Origin: Acidimicrobiales bacterium
GTDB taxonomy: Bacteria; Actinomycetota; Acidimicrobiia; Acidimicrobiales; Palsa-688
Direction of reading: 5' to 3'
Assembly: GCA_036378675.1 (NCBI GenBank)
Contig: DASUWA010000054.1
Location: 1 to 64,000, forward strand
DNA length: 64,000 nucleotides
The translations under genes were made by a program, and so were the position numbers. The notes beneath the pieces were generated by a model. That model ran no database searches, had not been told where the DNA came from, and saw only the letters and a program-made list of their open reading frames with translations. The first letter of the stretch is position 1; the number at the start of each line of letters is the position of its first letter. Positions 28,961-37,032 of the stretch are shown here, piece by piece.

Positions 28961-30359
28961 CGTGCAGACCTCTTCCGGTCAGGGCGAGAACCGTCTCACC
29001 GAACGTCTCGGAAAGCGTGGGATGGGGCTGTATGAAATGCGAAGCCTCCTGCGGGGTGGCTTCCCAGTTGACCGAGAGGTAAGCCTGGCCGAGTTGCTCG
29101 GTGACCCACGGACCGACCATGTGCACACCAAGTAACCGTCCCGCGGACCCGTCGGGACGCTTCTCGCAGATCACCTTTACCAATCCTTCGGGCTCGCCCA
29201 CGATCAAGGCTCGGCCGTTGCCGCCGTATGGATCCTTCTTCGTTACCACCTCGTAGCCCGCCTCCTTCGCGGCGTCCTCGGAGTATCCGGCGAATGCCAC
29301 TTCGGGGTGGCAGTAGATGCACCAGGGGACCTTGGTGTAGTCGACCGGCAGCACCGCGTCGCCGAGGATCTGGTCGATGATCACTACCGCCTCGGCGAAA
29401 CCAACGTGCGCCAGCGCCGGCGTATCGACAAGATCGCCCGCAGCGAACACGCCCGGCTCACCAGTCCGCATGTACTCGTCCACTTCGACGAAACCGCGCC
29501 TGTCAACCTTGACCGCGGTCCCCCGCAGCCCCAGATTGTCCGACAACGGACGGCGACCCACGGACAGCACGACTGTCTCCACTGTCACCGACTCGCCTTC
29601 GCCAAAGGTCACCGTCGTGGACGATCCATCCGAGTTCGGGGTGTGACCGGTCACCACCACGCCCGTCTTGACCTCGATGCCCCGCTTCTTGAAGGAGCGC
29701 AGGACGACGTCGGCAACGTCGCGGTCGCAGCCGGGAAGGATCTTCGGTAGAGCCTCGAGGATGGTGACTTGTGTCCCCAGGTCGGACAACATCGACGCGA
29801 ATTCGCAGCCAATCGCTCCTCCGCCGATGACCGCCGCAGATGCGGGAAGCCTTTCCAGGTCCAACACCTCGTCGGAGGTCATAACCAGGCTCCCGTCCAC
29901 ATCGAAGCCCGGGATCGACCGGGGAACCGACCCGGACGCGAGGATTATGTGGTCCCCGACCAGCTCGGTGCCGTCGTCGACCTTCACTAGGTGATCGGGC
30001 CCCAGCGTTCCGGTGCCTATGAACGTCGTCACCTTGCGCTTCTTCATCAAGCCCTGCAAGCCCCTCCAGAGCTGATCGACGACCTTCTGCTTTCGAGCCT
30101 GCGACTGCGCGAACTGGATAGCCGGAGCCTCGACCTCGATACCGAATTCCTTCGCCCCGGTCACGGTGCGGTAGACGGTCGCGGTCTCCAGGAATTCCTT
30201 GGCCGGGATGCATCCCCGGTGCAGGCACGTCCCGCCGACCTTCTCCTTCTCGACCACAGCAATGTTGAGCCCAGCGAGTCCCCCCCGAAGCGCGGCGGCG
30301 TAACCTGCCGGACCCCCGCCAATGATTACAACGTCGAATTTCTCGGCCGTCTGGACCAC
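28953..30359 (-). CDS. lpdA: dihydrolipoyl dehydrogenase
   Basis: About 469 residues. FAD motif VVIIGGGPAGYAAA, redox disulfide GGTCLHRGCIPAK (Cys45 and Cys50), NAD motif VIGGGAIGCEFAS, and interface His/Glu in HPHPTLSE-type HFIQPHPTLSETFGE near the C-terminus. It reoxidises dihydrolipoamide on the E2. Start is uncertain: I placed it at the GTG at 30359, preceded by GAGGA but very close; a TTG at 30380 and a longer frame beginning with TTG at 30437 also exist, the last abutting the riboswitch of the divergent thiG. First gene of the lpd-sucB-lipBA operon. Confidence 0.93.
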   Translation of the reverse strand: MVQTAEKFDVVIIGGGPAGYAAALRGGLAGLNIAVVEKEKVGGTCLHRGCIPAKEFLETATVYRTVTGAKEFGIEVEAPAIQFAQSQARKQKVVDQLWRGLQGLMKKRKVTTFIGTGTLGPDHLVKVDDGTELVGDHIILASGSVPRSIPGFDVDGSLVMTSDEVLDLERLPASAAVIGGGAIGCEFASMLSDLGTQVTILEALPKILPGCDRDVADVVLRSFKKRGIEVKTGVVVTGHTPNSDGSSTTVTFGEGESVTVETVVLSVGRRPLSDNLGLRGTAVKVDRRGFVEVDEYMRTGEPGVFAAGDLVDTPALAHVGFAEAVVIIDQILGDAVLPVDYTKVPWCIYCHPEVAFAGYSEDAAKEAGYEVVTKKDPYGGNGRALIVGEPEGLVKVICEKRPDGSAGRLLGVHMVGPWVTEQLGQAYLSVNWEATPQEASHFIQPHPTLSETFGETVLALTGRGLHVG

Positions 30360-30440
30360 CTCCTCGGGTGCGGTTTCCAATGTAGGCCGTGTGCTGCGCT
30401 CACCGGGGGGTACGATCAAGTCGGTAAAACCACACAACCT

Positions 30441-30545
30441 ACGCAGGGGAGCTCGGTAGTACTGGGCTGAGAGGCTGGCTGAAAGCTAGCGACCCTTACG
30501 TTTTCGACGTTGAAACCGGCCCGGTAACGCGGGCCAGGGAGCGCT
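30441..30545 (+). promoter_or_regulatory. TPP (THI-box) riboswitch upstream of thiG
   Basis: The conserved parts are in order: GGGGAGC, CTGAGAGG (pyrimidine-sensing CUGAGA), CGACCCTT (ACCCU), GAAACCGGCCCGG, GTAACGC and AGGGA. The last segment, AGGGAG, is also the likely Shine-Dalgarno of thiG, ending about 5 nt before its ATG, so TPP binding would most likely block translation initiation. No terminator hairpin with a T-tract follows. It fits the following thiazole genes. Confidence 0.92.
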
Positions 30546-30546
30546 G

Positions 30547-31374
30547 ATGGATACGAGACCCGACGAAATCACCCCCCCAATGGTCAGCAACGCGGACGAC
30601 CTCGTCAGCAACACGGACCACCTCGTCGTTGGAGGGCGCAGCTTCAAGTCCCGCCTCTTCATCGGCACGGGAAAGTTCCCCTCGAACGAGGCGCTTCGCC
30701 GGGCGATCGTCTCGAGCGGCACGGAGATCGTCACTGTCGCGCTGCGCCGCATCGACCCGACCGCCGACGAGGACATCCTTGACGCCGTCCCCGACGGAGT
30801 GCTGGTGCTAACCAACACCTCCGGAGCGGTCGACGCAGGGGAAGCGGTCCGCCTGGCTCGGCTCGCCCGCGCGGCAGGCCTCCCGGAGTGGATCAAGCTC
30901 GAAGTCACGCCCGACCCTCGGTACCTGCTGCCGGATCCCGTCGAGACCCTGAAGGCGGCCGAGCAGCTCTGCTCCGAAGGTTTCACCGTGCTTCCCTACT
31001 GCCCCGCAGACCCGATCCTGTGCAAACGCCTCGAAGAAGCCGGGTGCGCGACGGTCATGCCGCTCGGATCCTGGATCGGCTCTAACCAGGGCCTGCGGAC
31101 CAGGAACGCCATCGAGATCATCGTCGAGCAGGCGGTCGTTCCGGTGGTCGTCGACGCAGGCCTCGGGGCGCCCAGCCACGCCGCAGAAGCGATGGAGATC
31201 GGCGCCGACGCCGTGTTGGTCAACACTGCGATCGGAACGGCGGGCGACCCCGCGGCGATGGCTGTGGCGTTCAAACTCGCCGTGGAAGCGGGACGGATGG
31301 GCCGCTTGTCCGGACTCGCGGCGAGCCGGATGATGGCGGAGGCATCGTCGCCGCTCACCGGTTTTCTGTCGTGA
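30547..31374 (+). CDS. thiG: thiazole synthase
   Basis: 275 residues. [17 protein letters not shown] opens the barrel, the Schiff-base Lys lies in [13 protein letters not shown]'s preceding WIKLE, and [21 protein letters not shown] and VNTAIG are phosphate-binding parts. ThiG forms the thiazole phosphate from DXP, dehydroglycine and ThiS thiocarboxylate. The N-terminus is about 20 residues longer than usual, rich in Asp/Asn. The ATG follows directly on the TPP riboswitch. Its end overlaps thiH by 4 bp. ThiS and ThiE are encoded apart, at 48.4 kb. Confidence 0.95.
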   Translation: MDTRPDEITPPMVSNADDLVSNTDHLVVGGRSFKSRLFIGTGKFPSNEALRRAIVSSGTEIVTVALRRIDPTADEDILDAVPDGVLVLTNTSGAVDAGEAVRLARLARAAGLPEWIKLEVTPDPRYLLPDPVETLKAAEQLCSEGFTVLPYCPADPILCKRLEEAGCATVMPLGSWIGSNQGLRTRNAIEIIVEQAVVPVVVDAGLGAPSHAAEAMEIGADAVLVNTAIGTAGDPAAMAVAFKLAVEAGRMGRLSGLAASRMMAEASSPLTGFLS

Positions 31375-32528
31375 CCGCGACTCCCGTCGTTCTCGAGACA
31401 AGACCTGAGCATCCGCCTGAGGGCACGGCTGCGGCAGAGGTCGTGAGCACGGACCTGCGGTACCTGCGGGACATCGCCGGGTCTGCGACGGCGGCAGACG
31501 TCGACCGGTCGTTATCTGCTTCGCACCCGAGTCTCGTCGATTTCGCAGTGCTGTTGTCGGCGCCGGCATCGGAACGTCTCGAAGCGTTGGCCCAGAAAGC
31601 GCACCGGATAACGAAAGCTCGCTTCGGCGCGACCGTTCGTCTTTTTTCCCCGTTGTACCTGTCGAACGAGTGCGTGTCGACCTGCACCTATTGCGGCTTC
31701 TCCGCCGAAAACGAAATCCACCGCCGCACCCTCACCCCCGACGAACTTCGGGCCGAGGCCGCCGAGCTGCACCGGCGGGGGTTCCGTCACTTGCTGCTCG
31801 TGTCGGGGGAGCATGCGCGGATCGTCAGCCGTGAGTACATCGAGGAGTGCGTGGCGGCCGTCGCCCAACACTTCGCCCAGGTGGACGTCGAGGTTCAGGT
31901 GTGGGACGCCGATACCTACCGCCGGTTCGGGGCCGCCGGCGCTGACGGGGTGATCGTCTACCAGGAGACGTACGACCCGGCCACGTACGCCTCGGTCCAT
32001 CTGAAGGGAAAAAAACGGAACTACGCGTGGCGCCTCGCCGCGCCGGACCGTGCGGCCGCCGCGGGAATCAGGAGGCTCGGGATCGGCGCGCTGCTGGGCC
32101 TGCACCCGGACTGGCGCTCGGACGCGATCGCTCTCGCGGCGCACGGCAGGGCGCTGATCAAGCGGTGGTGGCGGTGCGAGGTCCAGGTTGCCTTACCGAG
32201 GCTGCGGCCGGCGGCGGGGGGGTTCGAGCCCGTCGATCCGGTGAGCGACGCTGATCTGGTCCAGCTGCTCTGCGCAATGCGGATCGTGCTGCCCGACGTC
32301 GGCATAAGCCTGTCCACCCGTGAGCCGGCGGAGCTGCGTGACGCGCTGGTGCCGCTCGGGGTCACCGCCATGTCGGCGGGCTCCCACACGGAGCCCGGCG
32401 GCTACGCGGACGAGTCGGACGCCGAGCCGCAGTTCGAGATCTCCGATCGTCGTTCGCCGGCCGACGTGGCGGCAGCGTTGCGGGCGGCCGGCTACGACCC
32501 GGTCTGGAAGGATTGGCAGCGGGCATGA
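31371..32528 (+). CDS. thiH: 2-iminoacetate synthase (radical SAM)
   Basis: 385 residues from a GTG overlapping the thiG stop by 4 bp. The radical SAM motif is CVSTCTYC (Cys101, 105 and 108), followed by [18 protein letters not shown] and the [10 protein letters not shown] signature that separates ThiH from other radical SAM enzymes such as HydG (HydG shares it but has a C-terminal Cys extension, absent here). It cleaves tyrosine to dehydroglycine for the ThiG reaction, the anaerobic-type alternative to ThiO glycine oxidase. The gap to mftA is 33 bp. Confidence 0.94.
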   Translation: MTATPVVLETRPEHPPEGTAAAEVVSTDLRYLRDIAGSATAADVDRSLSASHPSLVDFAVLLSAPASERLEALAQKAHRITKARFGATVRLFSPLYLSNECVSTCTYCGFSAENEIHRRTLTPDELRAEAAELHRRGFRHLLLVSGEHARIVSREYIEECVAAVAQHFAQVDVEVQVWDADTYRRFGAAGADGVIVYQETYDPATYASVHLKGKKRNYAWRLAAPDRAAAAGIRRLGIGALLGLHPDWRSDAIALAAHGRALIKRWWRCEVQVALPRLRPAAGGFEPVDPVSDADLVQLLCAMRIVLPDVGISLSTREPAELRDALVPLGVTAMSAGSHTEPGGYADESDAEPQFEISDRRSPADVAAALRAAGYDPVWKDWQRA

Positions 32529-32548
32529 GCCGGGCCGCGCCCTCTACG

Positions 32549-32554
32549 TAAAGT
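32549..32554 (+). promoter_or_regulatory. -10 box TAAAGT of the mycofactocin operon
   Basis: TAAAGT ends 7 nt before the mftA ATG, giving a possible leaderless start separate from the TPP-controlled transcript. AAGAG in the spacer could alternatively act as a weak Shine-Dalgarno for a thiGH-mft read-through message. Confidence 0.45.
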
Positions 32555-32561
32555 AAGAGCC

Positions 32562-32693
32562 ATGGCCGAATACCCAGAGACATCTCTCGCCGAGGAGTCC
32601 GCCGATACCCGCGAGTCACCTGAGGACGACCTCATATCAGAGGACATCCTCGTCGAGGAGATCTCGATCGACGGAATGTGCGGCGTCTATTGA
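32562..32693 (+). CDS. mftA: mycofactocin precursor peptide
   Basis: 43 residues: an acidic leader (eleven Glu/Asp in the first 29) and the diagnostic C-terminal core EEISIDGMCGVY. MftC oxidatively decarboxylates the terminal Tyr and cross-links it to the penultimate Val; the Val-Tyr part becomes the redox cofactor mycofactocin. It is too short to be found by length-based gene calling. It is the first gene of the cluster, and its stop codon overlaps the probable start of mftB. Confidence 0.95.
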   Translation: MAEYPETSLAEESADTRESPEDDLISEDILVEEISIDGMCGVY

Positions 32694-32959
32694 CAGACGT
32701 GTTCGACACCGGGGGGCGATACGGGTTGGACCCGAACGTCGCGGTCCGACCCGAGCCGTTTGGTGCCCTTGCGTATCACTATGGAAGCAGGCGGCTCACC
32801 TTCCTGCGTTCCCGTTTGCTGGCCGACCTGGTTCGCGATCTTGATCAGCACGAGTCCGTGGACGCAGCGCTCGAGTCTGTTGTCCCCGTGAGTGAGCGCG
32901 ATTCGTACAAGAAGGCGCTGGCATCGCTCGCGGAGTCGAGGTTCATCCGTGCGTGTTGA
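32690..32959 (+). CDS. mftB: mycofactocin RRE-type chaperone
   Basis: 89 residues from the TTG overlapping the mftA stop by 4 bp. It matches MftB, with the hallmark YGLDPNVAVRPEPFGALAYH near the N-terminus and a C-terminal LASLAESRFI. MftB is a small RiPP-recognition-element protein that binds the MftA leader and presents it to MftC. A GTG at 32699 (86 residues) is an equally possible start, beginning nearer the conserved part. Its end overlaps mftC by 11 bp. Confidence 0.9.
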   Translation: MTDVFDTGGRYGLDPNVAVRPEPFGALAYHYGSRRLTFLRSRLLADLVRDLDQHESVDAALESVVPVSERDSYKKALASLAESRFIRAC

Positions 32960-34076
32960 CGCCGCGAGAAAGCCGCGCCTCGCCGACCAGCTGAAGCGCG
33001 GACTGGACGCGCCCATCTGCTTGACCTGGGAGATCACCTACGGGTGCAACCTTGCCTGCATCCACTGCCTTTCTTCGTCGGGGCGGCGAGACCCGCGGGA
33101 GCTCTCGACCGGCGAGGCGAAGGCCGTCATCGATGAGCTGCACGATTTGCAGGTGTTCTACGTGAATATCGGCGGCGGCGAACCGACGATCAGATCCGAC
33201 TTCTACGAGCTGGTCGAATACGCGGTGTCGCGCGGTGTCGGCGTCAAGTTCTCCACCAACGGTTCGACTCTCAACACGGACAAGGCGAAGAGACTGGCAG
33301 GAACGGATTACGTCGACGTCCAGATATCGATAGACGGCGCCGACGAGGCGACCAACGACGCGGTGCGCGGACGCGGGAGCTACGCATCGGCGCGGCGCGC
33401 GATGGACGCGTTGGCAGAAGCCGGTTTCGGGGCTTTCAAGATCAGCGTGGTGGTGACGCGGCACAACGTGCGTCAACTCGATGAGTTCGAGAACCTGGCG
33501 GACTCGTACGGCGCGCAACTCCGTCTGACCAGGCTTCGGCCCTCGGGGCGCGGTGCCGACTCGTGGGGGGAGTTGCACCCGACCGCGGAGCAGCAGGTGG
33601 CTCTTTACCGCTGGTTGTTGTCACGTCCGGGAGTGCTGACCGGCGACTCGTTCTTCCACCTGTCCGCGCTCGGCGAGCCTCTGCCGGGTTTGAACCTTTG
33701 CGGTGCGGGACGCGTCGTCTGCCTGATCGACCCCGTCGGAGACGTGTACGCATGCCCGTTCGTGCTCCATCCAGAGTTCAAGGCGGGGAGCGTCCGTGAG
33801 CACGGCGGCTTTTCGGCGGTTTGGCGGACGTCACAGCTGTTCCTGTCATTGCGTGAACCCGGGTCGGCCGGCGCCTGCACGTCGTGCGGCTCTTACGACG
33901 CATGCCAGGGAGGGTGCATGGCCGCGAAGTTCTTCACGGGTCTTCCGCTGGACGGCCCAGATCCAGAGTGCGTCATGGGGCACGGCGAAGCTCTCCTCCA
34001 GCGCGTGCCAGCCGGCAGCGTTCCCTCGCCGGGCGCGGGACATTCGGTCCCGGTCACCCTGCGTGCCCGGAGGTGA
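32949..34076 (+). CDS. mftC: mycofactocin radical SAM maturase
   Basis: 375 residues from the GTG at 32949, which has TCGAGG about 7 nt upstream. Radical SAM motif CNLACIHC (Cys33, 37, 40), the GGEPTIRSD loop, then a C-terminal SPASM region with CGAGRVVCLIDPVGDVYACPF and CTSCGSYDACQGGC for auxiliary iron-sulfur clusters. MftC performs both the decarboxylation and C-C bond formation on MftA. Frame upstream of 32949 belongs to mftB in another register. Confidence 0.94.
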   Translation: MRVDAARKPRLADQLKRGLDAPICLTWEITYGCNLACIHCLSSSGRRDPRELSTGEAKAVIDELHDLQVFYVNIGGGEPTIRSDFYELVEYAVSRGVGVKFSTNGSTLNTDKAKRLAGTDYVDVQISIDGADEATNDAVRGRGSYASARRAMDALAEAGFGAFKISVVVTRHNVRQLDEFENLADSYGAQLRLTRLRPSGRGADSWGELHPTAEQQVALYRWLLSRPGVLTGDSFFHLSALGEPLPGLNLCGAGRVVCLIDPVGDVYACPFVLHPEFKAGSVREHGGFSAVWRTSQLFLSLREPGSAGACTSCGSYDACQGGCMAAKFFTGLPLDGPDPECVMGHGEALLQRVPAGSVPSPGAGHSVPVTLRARR

Positions 34077-34080
34077 CTTA

Positions 34081-34770
34081 GTGGGCCTTGGTTCGCTCGC
34101 GTGGCCCGAGGTGGCCGACCGGGCGCGTTGGAGTGTTGTCGCAGTACCTCTGGGCTCGACCGAGCAGCACGGCCCCCATCTTCCGCTCTCCACCGACACC
34201 GACATCGCTGTTGCTCTGTGTGCACGGTTGGAGGCAGAGGTACCCGAGGTCCTGGCGGCTCCGCCGATTTGTTACGGATCGAGCGGCGAGCACCGCGGCT
34301 TCGCCGGGACGTTGTCGATAGGCCAGCACGCGCTGGAAGCGATGCTGGTGGAGTTGTGCCGTTCGGCAGACGAGTTTTCGGGCGTGATGATCGTGTCGAC
34401 ACATGGCGGGAACCGGGAGACGGTCGAGCGATCGGTGGCGCTGCTCCGGTCGGAGAGGCGAAAGGTGGCGGCGTGGTTCCCCCGTGGCGGCGATCCCTGC
34501 GATTCCCACGCGGGGCGGGTGGAAACGTCTGTGCAGCTCGCTTTGCGACCCGAGCGAGTCCGGCGCGATCGCCTTGCAACGGGCGACACCCGGCCGCTTC
34601 CTGACTTGATGCCCGTGCTGCGCCAAGGCGGCGTGCTGGCGGTCTCCGCATCGGGGACCCTCGGCGACCCCGTCGGATCGACATCCGAGATCGGACAGCA
34701 GATGTTGCAGAGATGGACCGACGACCTCGTCGAAGCGGTCCGACGCGAGTGGGAGCCGGCGCTGCGGTGA
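34081..34770 (+). CDS. mftE: mycofactocin peptidase (creatininase family)
   Basis: 229 residues from the GTG four bases after mftC, with GGAGG upstream. Creatininase-family metal ligands are visible: VPLGSTEQHGPHLPLSTDTD, the YGSSGEHRGFAGTLS loop, STHGGNRETV and DSHAGRVETS. MftE cuts the modified C-terminal dipeptide (AHDP) from MftA. Normally mftD lies between mftC and mftE; here the intergenic space is 4 bp, so mftD is absent from its usual place. Its end overlaps the following SDR gene by 4 bp. Confidence 0.92.
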   Translation: MGLGSLAWPEVADRARWSVVAVPLGSTEQHGPHLPLSTDTDIAVALCARLEAEVPEVLAAPPICYGSSGEHRGFAGTLSIGQHALEAMLVELCRSADEFSGVMIVSTHGGNRETVERSVALLRSERRKVAAWFPRGGDPCDSHAGRVETSVQLALRPERVRRDRLATGDTRPLPDLMPVLRQGGVLAVSASGTLGDPVGSTSEIGQQMLQRWTDDLVEAVRREWEPALR

Positions 34771-35567
34771 CCGACGAGCATCGCGTCGCGCTCATAACCG
34801 GCGGGGCACGCGGCATTGGCGCGGCGACCGCTGCGCGCCTTGCTTCAGAAGGCTGGAAGCTCGTGTTGTTCGACCGGTGCGCGGACGATCCGACACTGTC
34901 GTACCCGCTGGCCAACCTTGCCGACCTGGACAAAACAGTGTCCGACTGCGGCGGGCCCGACGTCGCGGTGCCTGTCGTCGGCGACGTGAGGGATCAGGAG
35001 GCTCTGGACTCTGCGGTCGGCATCGCCCAGGAACGGTTCGGCGGCCTGGACGCGGCATTGGCGGTTGCCGGTTGCATCGGCGGAGGGGTGGAAGCTTGGA
35101 AGACGCCCGACCGGCTCTGGTCGACTCTTCTCGCGGTGAACCTCGAAGGAGCGTGGCGCCTGTCGAAGGCGGCGGTGCCGGCAATGCTCGAACGGCCTGA
35201 GCCGCGGCAAGGCAGGTTCGTCGCGGTGACGTCGGCCAGCGGAACGGTCGGTATCTACATGCTCGCCGCGTACAGCGCCGCCAAGCACGGCGTGGTCGGC
35301 CTGGTGCGGAGCCTCGCCGCGGAGCTCGGTCCGCACGGCGTGACCGCTAACGCGGTGGCTCCGGGATCGACCTCGACCGCGATGCTCGAGGCCAGCGCCG
35401 GCCTTTACGGCCTCGAAGACCCCCGACGCTTCGCTGAGCAGCATCTGCTGCCCCGCCTGCTGACCCCCGACGAACCAGCGGCGCTGATCGCCTGGCTGTG
35501 CGGACCCGACAGCGGTGGAATAACTGGCGCGGTTCTTCCGGTGGACGCCGGCATGACCGCCCGTTGA
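34767..35567 (+). CDS. mycofactocin-coupled SDR family oxidoreductase
   Basis: 266 residues from the GTG overlapping the mftE stop. Cofactor motif ITGGARGIGAATAARL, catalytic Ser in SASGTVG, and Tyr/Lys in YSAAKHGVVG. An insertion after the second strand (CADDPTLSYPLANLADLDKT) is the feature known from mycofactocin-associated SDRs, which bury NAD(H) and need mycofactocin as the external electron carrier. Its place inside the cluster supports this. The alcohol or other substrate is unknown. Confidence 0.88.
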   Translation: MTDEHRVALITGGARGIGAATAARLASEGWKLVLFDRCADDPTLSYPLANLADLDKTVSDCGGPDVAVPVVGDVRDQEALDSAVGIAQERFGGLDAALAVAGCIGGGVEAWKTPDRLWSTLLAVNLEGAWRLSKAAVPAMLERPEPRQGRFVAVTSASGTVGIYMLAAYSAAKHGVVGLVRSLAAELGPHGVTANAVAPGSTSTAMLEASAGLYGLEDPRRFAEQHLLPRLLTPDEPAALIAWLCGPDSGGITGAVLPVDAGMTAR

Positions 35568-35583
35568 CCGTCACGACGCTCCG

Positions 35584-37008
35584 TTGAACCGCGATGAATT
35601 GCCCCTACCTGAGGGGTTCCGGCTTGCAATGGACCCCGACGTTCGCCGACCCTCTTGGAACGTCGTGGTTGGCGGTGCGCCAGTACGTGTGCTGCGCCTT
35701 GGAGATGCCGGCGCCCGCCTGATCGACCGTTGGGATGGGGGCACGACGGTCGGTAGAGGTTTGGCCGCCGGCCGGTTCGCCCGCCGCCTCGTGGACGCCG
35801 GCATCGCGCATCCGAGGCCCCCGGCAAGCCCCTTGCCAGACGTCGCCTTCGTTATTCCGGTACGGGATCACGAAGCCGGGTTGCGGGCGACACTTGCCTC
35901 GCTCGCTTTCACCAGTTCCTTCGCGGGTCGTCCGGGCGGCCCGAACGTCGTGGTCGTCGACGATGGCTCGGCTGCCCCCGCAGGTCACCGGAATCCTCTG
36001 CCGTCGGACGTCAAGGTCCTCCGAGAGGAACTTCCCCGCGGTCCCGCGGCGGCGCGGAACTTGGGATGGCACGCCGCGGAATCTGAGATCGTCGTCTTCC
36101 TCGACGCCGAGTGCGTGCCGAAGGGCGATTGGCTAGCAGTACTCCTCCCCCATTTCGCCGACCCCGCGGTGGCGGCGGTCGCCCCGCGAATCGTGAGCGC
36201 GGTCCGCGACAGCGACGCGCTACACGTGTACGAGAACTTGCGCTCGTCGCTCGATCTCGGGGAAAGAGAAGCTCCGGTCCGTCCCGGCAGCCGGGTCCCG
36301 TACGTCCCGACGGCTTGCCTAGCTGTTCGTCGAGAAGCGCTCCAACAGATCGGCGGTTTCGACGAGACGCTCAGATTCGGTGAGGACGTCGACCTGGTCT
36401 GGAGGCTGAACGATGCCGGGTGGTCGGTGCGGTACGAGCCCCGCGCATCGGTCAACCACCCGCCCCGGCCGAACCTTTCGGAGTGGCTTCGCCAGCGATT
36501 CGACTACGGCAGGTCAGCCGCACCTCTCGCCCGTCGCCACGGCAGTGACGTGGCGCCTCTCGCGGTTTCCCCGTGGAGCATCGGGGTCTGGGCGCTCGTC
36601 GCCGGAGGGTACCCGGCCGGAGGCGCAGCACTGGCCGCGGCGACCGCGGGGGTTCTCGCGAGACGTGCCCGAGGAGACAAGGAAACGGCCATCGAACTCG
36701 CCCGCCTTGCGGTTCGCGGCAACCTGCTCGCCGGAGCCCAGTTGGCTGAGGCGATTCGGCGGGCGTGGCTGCTCCCCTCTCTCGCCGCAATGGCACTCCT
36801 CCCTGCAGGTCGACCCCGCCGGCGCGCTGCGGCTGTTGTCGGGGCGGCCTTCGCAACCCCTCTCGTCGAGTGGGTTTCGCTCCGCCCGCCCGTCGATGCA
36901 GTTCGGTGGATGGCTCTCCGTGATGCCGACGATCTCGCCTACCAGACGGGTGTCTGGTTCGGAGCGGTGAGTTCGCGGAGCCTCAAAACACTCCTACCCC
37001 GCCTCTAG
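35584..37008 (+). CDS. mftF: mycofactocin glycosyltransferase
   Basis: 474 residues. A PqqD-like N-terminal segment (LPEGFRLAMDPDVRR...ARLIDRWDGG) precedes a GT2 domain with VAFVIPVRDHEAGLRATLAS, VVVVDDGSA and the FLDAECVP metal motif, followed by RFGEDVDLVWRLNDAGW. The C-terminal third has several hydrophobic segments (for example SPWSIGVWALVAGGYPAGGA). MftF adds a beta-1,4-glucan tail to the mature cofactor. The start is either the TTG at 35584 or an ATG at 35629; family homology before the ATG favours the TTG. Last gene of the cluster. Confidence 0.92.
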   Translation: MNRDELPLPEGFRLAMDPDVRRPSWNVVVGGAPVRVLRLGDAGARLIDRWDGGTTVGRGLAAGRFARRLVDAGIAHPRPPASPLPDVAFVIPVRDHEAGLRATLASLAFTSSFAGRPGGPNVVVVDDGSAAPAGHRNPLPSDVKVLREELPRGPAAARNLGWHAAESEIVVFLDAECVPKGDWLAVLLPHFADPAVAAVAPRIVSAVRDSDALHVYENLRSSLDLGEREAPVRPGSRVPYVPTACLAVRREALQQIGGFDETLRFGEDVDLVWRLNDAGWSVRYEPRASVNHPPRPNLSEWLRQRFDYGRSAAPLARRHGSDVAPLAVSPWSIGVWALVAGGYPAGGAALAAATAGVLARRARGDKETAIELARLAVRGNLLAGAQLAEAIRRAWLLPSLAAMALLPAGRPRRRAAAVVGAAFATPLVEWVSLRPPVDAVRWMALRDADDLAYQTGVWFGAVSSRSLKTLLPRL

Positions 37009-37032
37009 AAAGCTGCGTAGTCAAGCGGCGCC

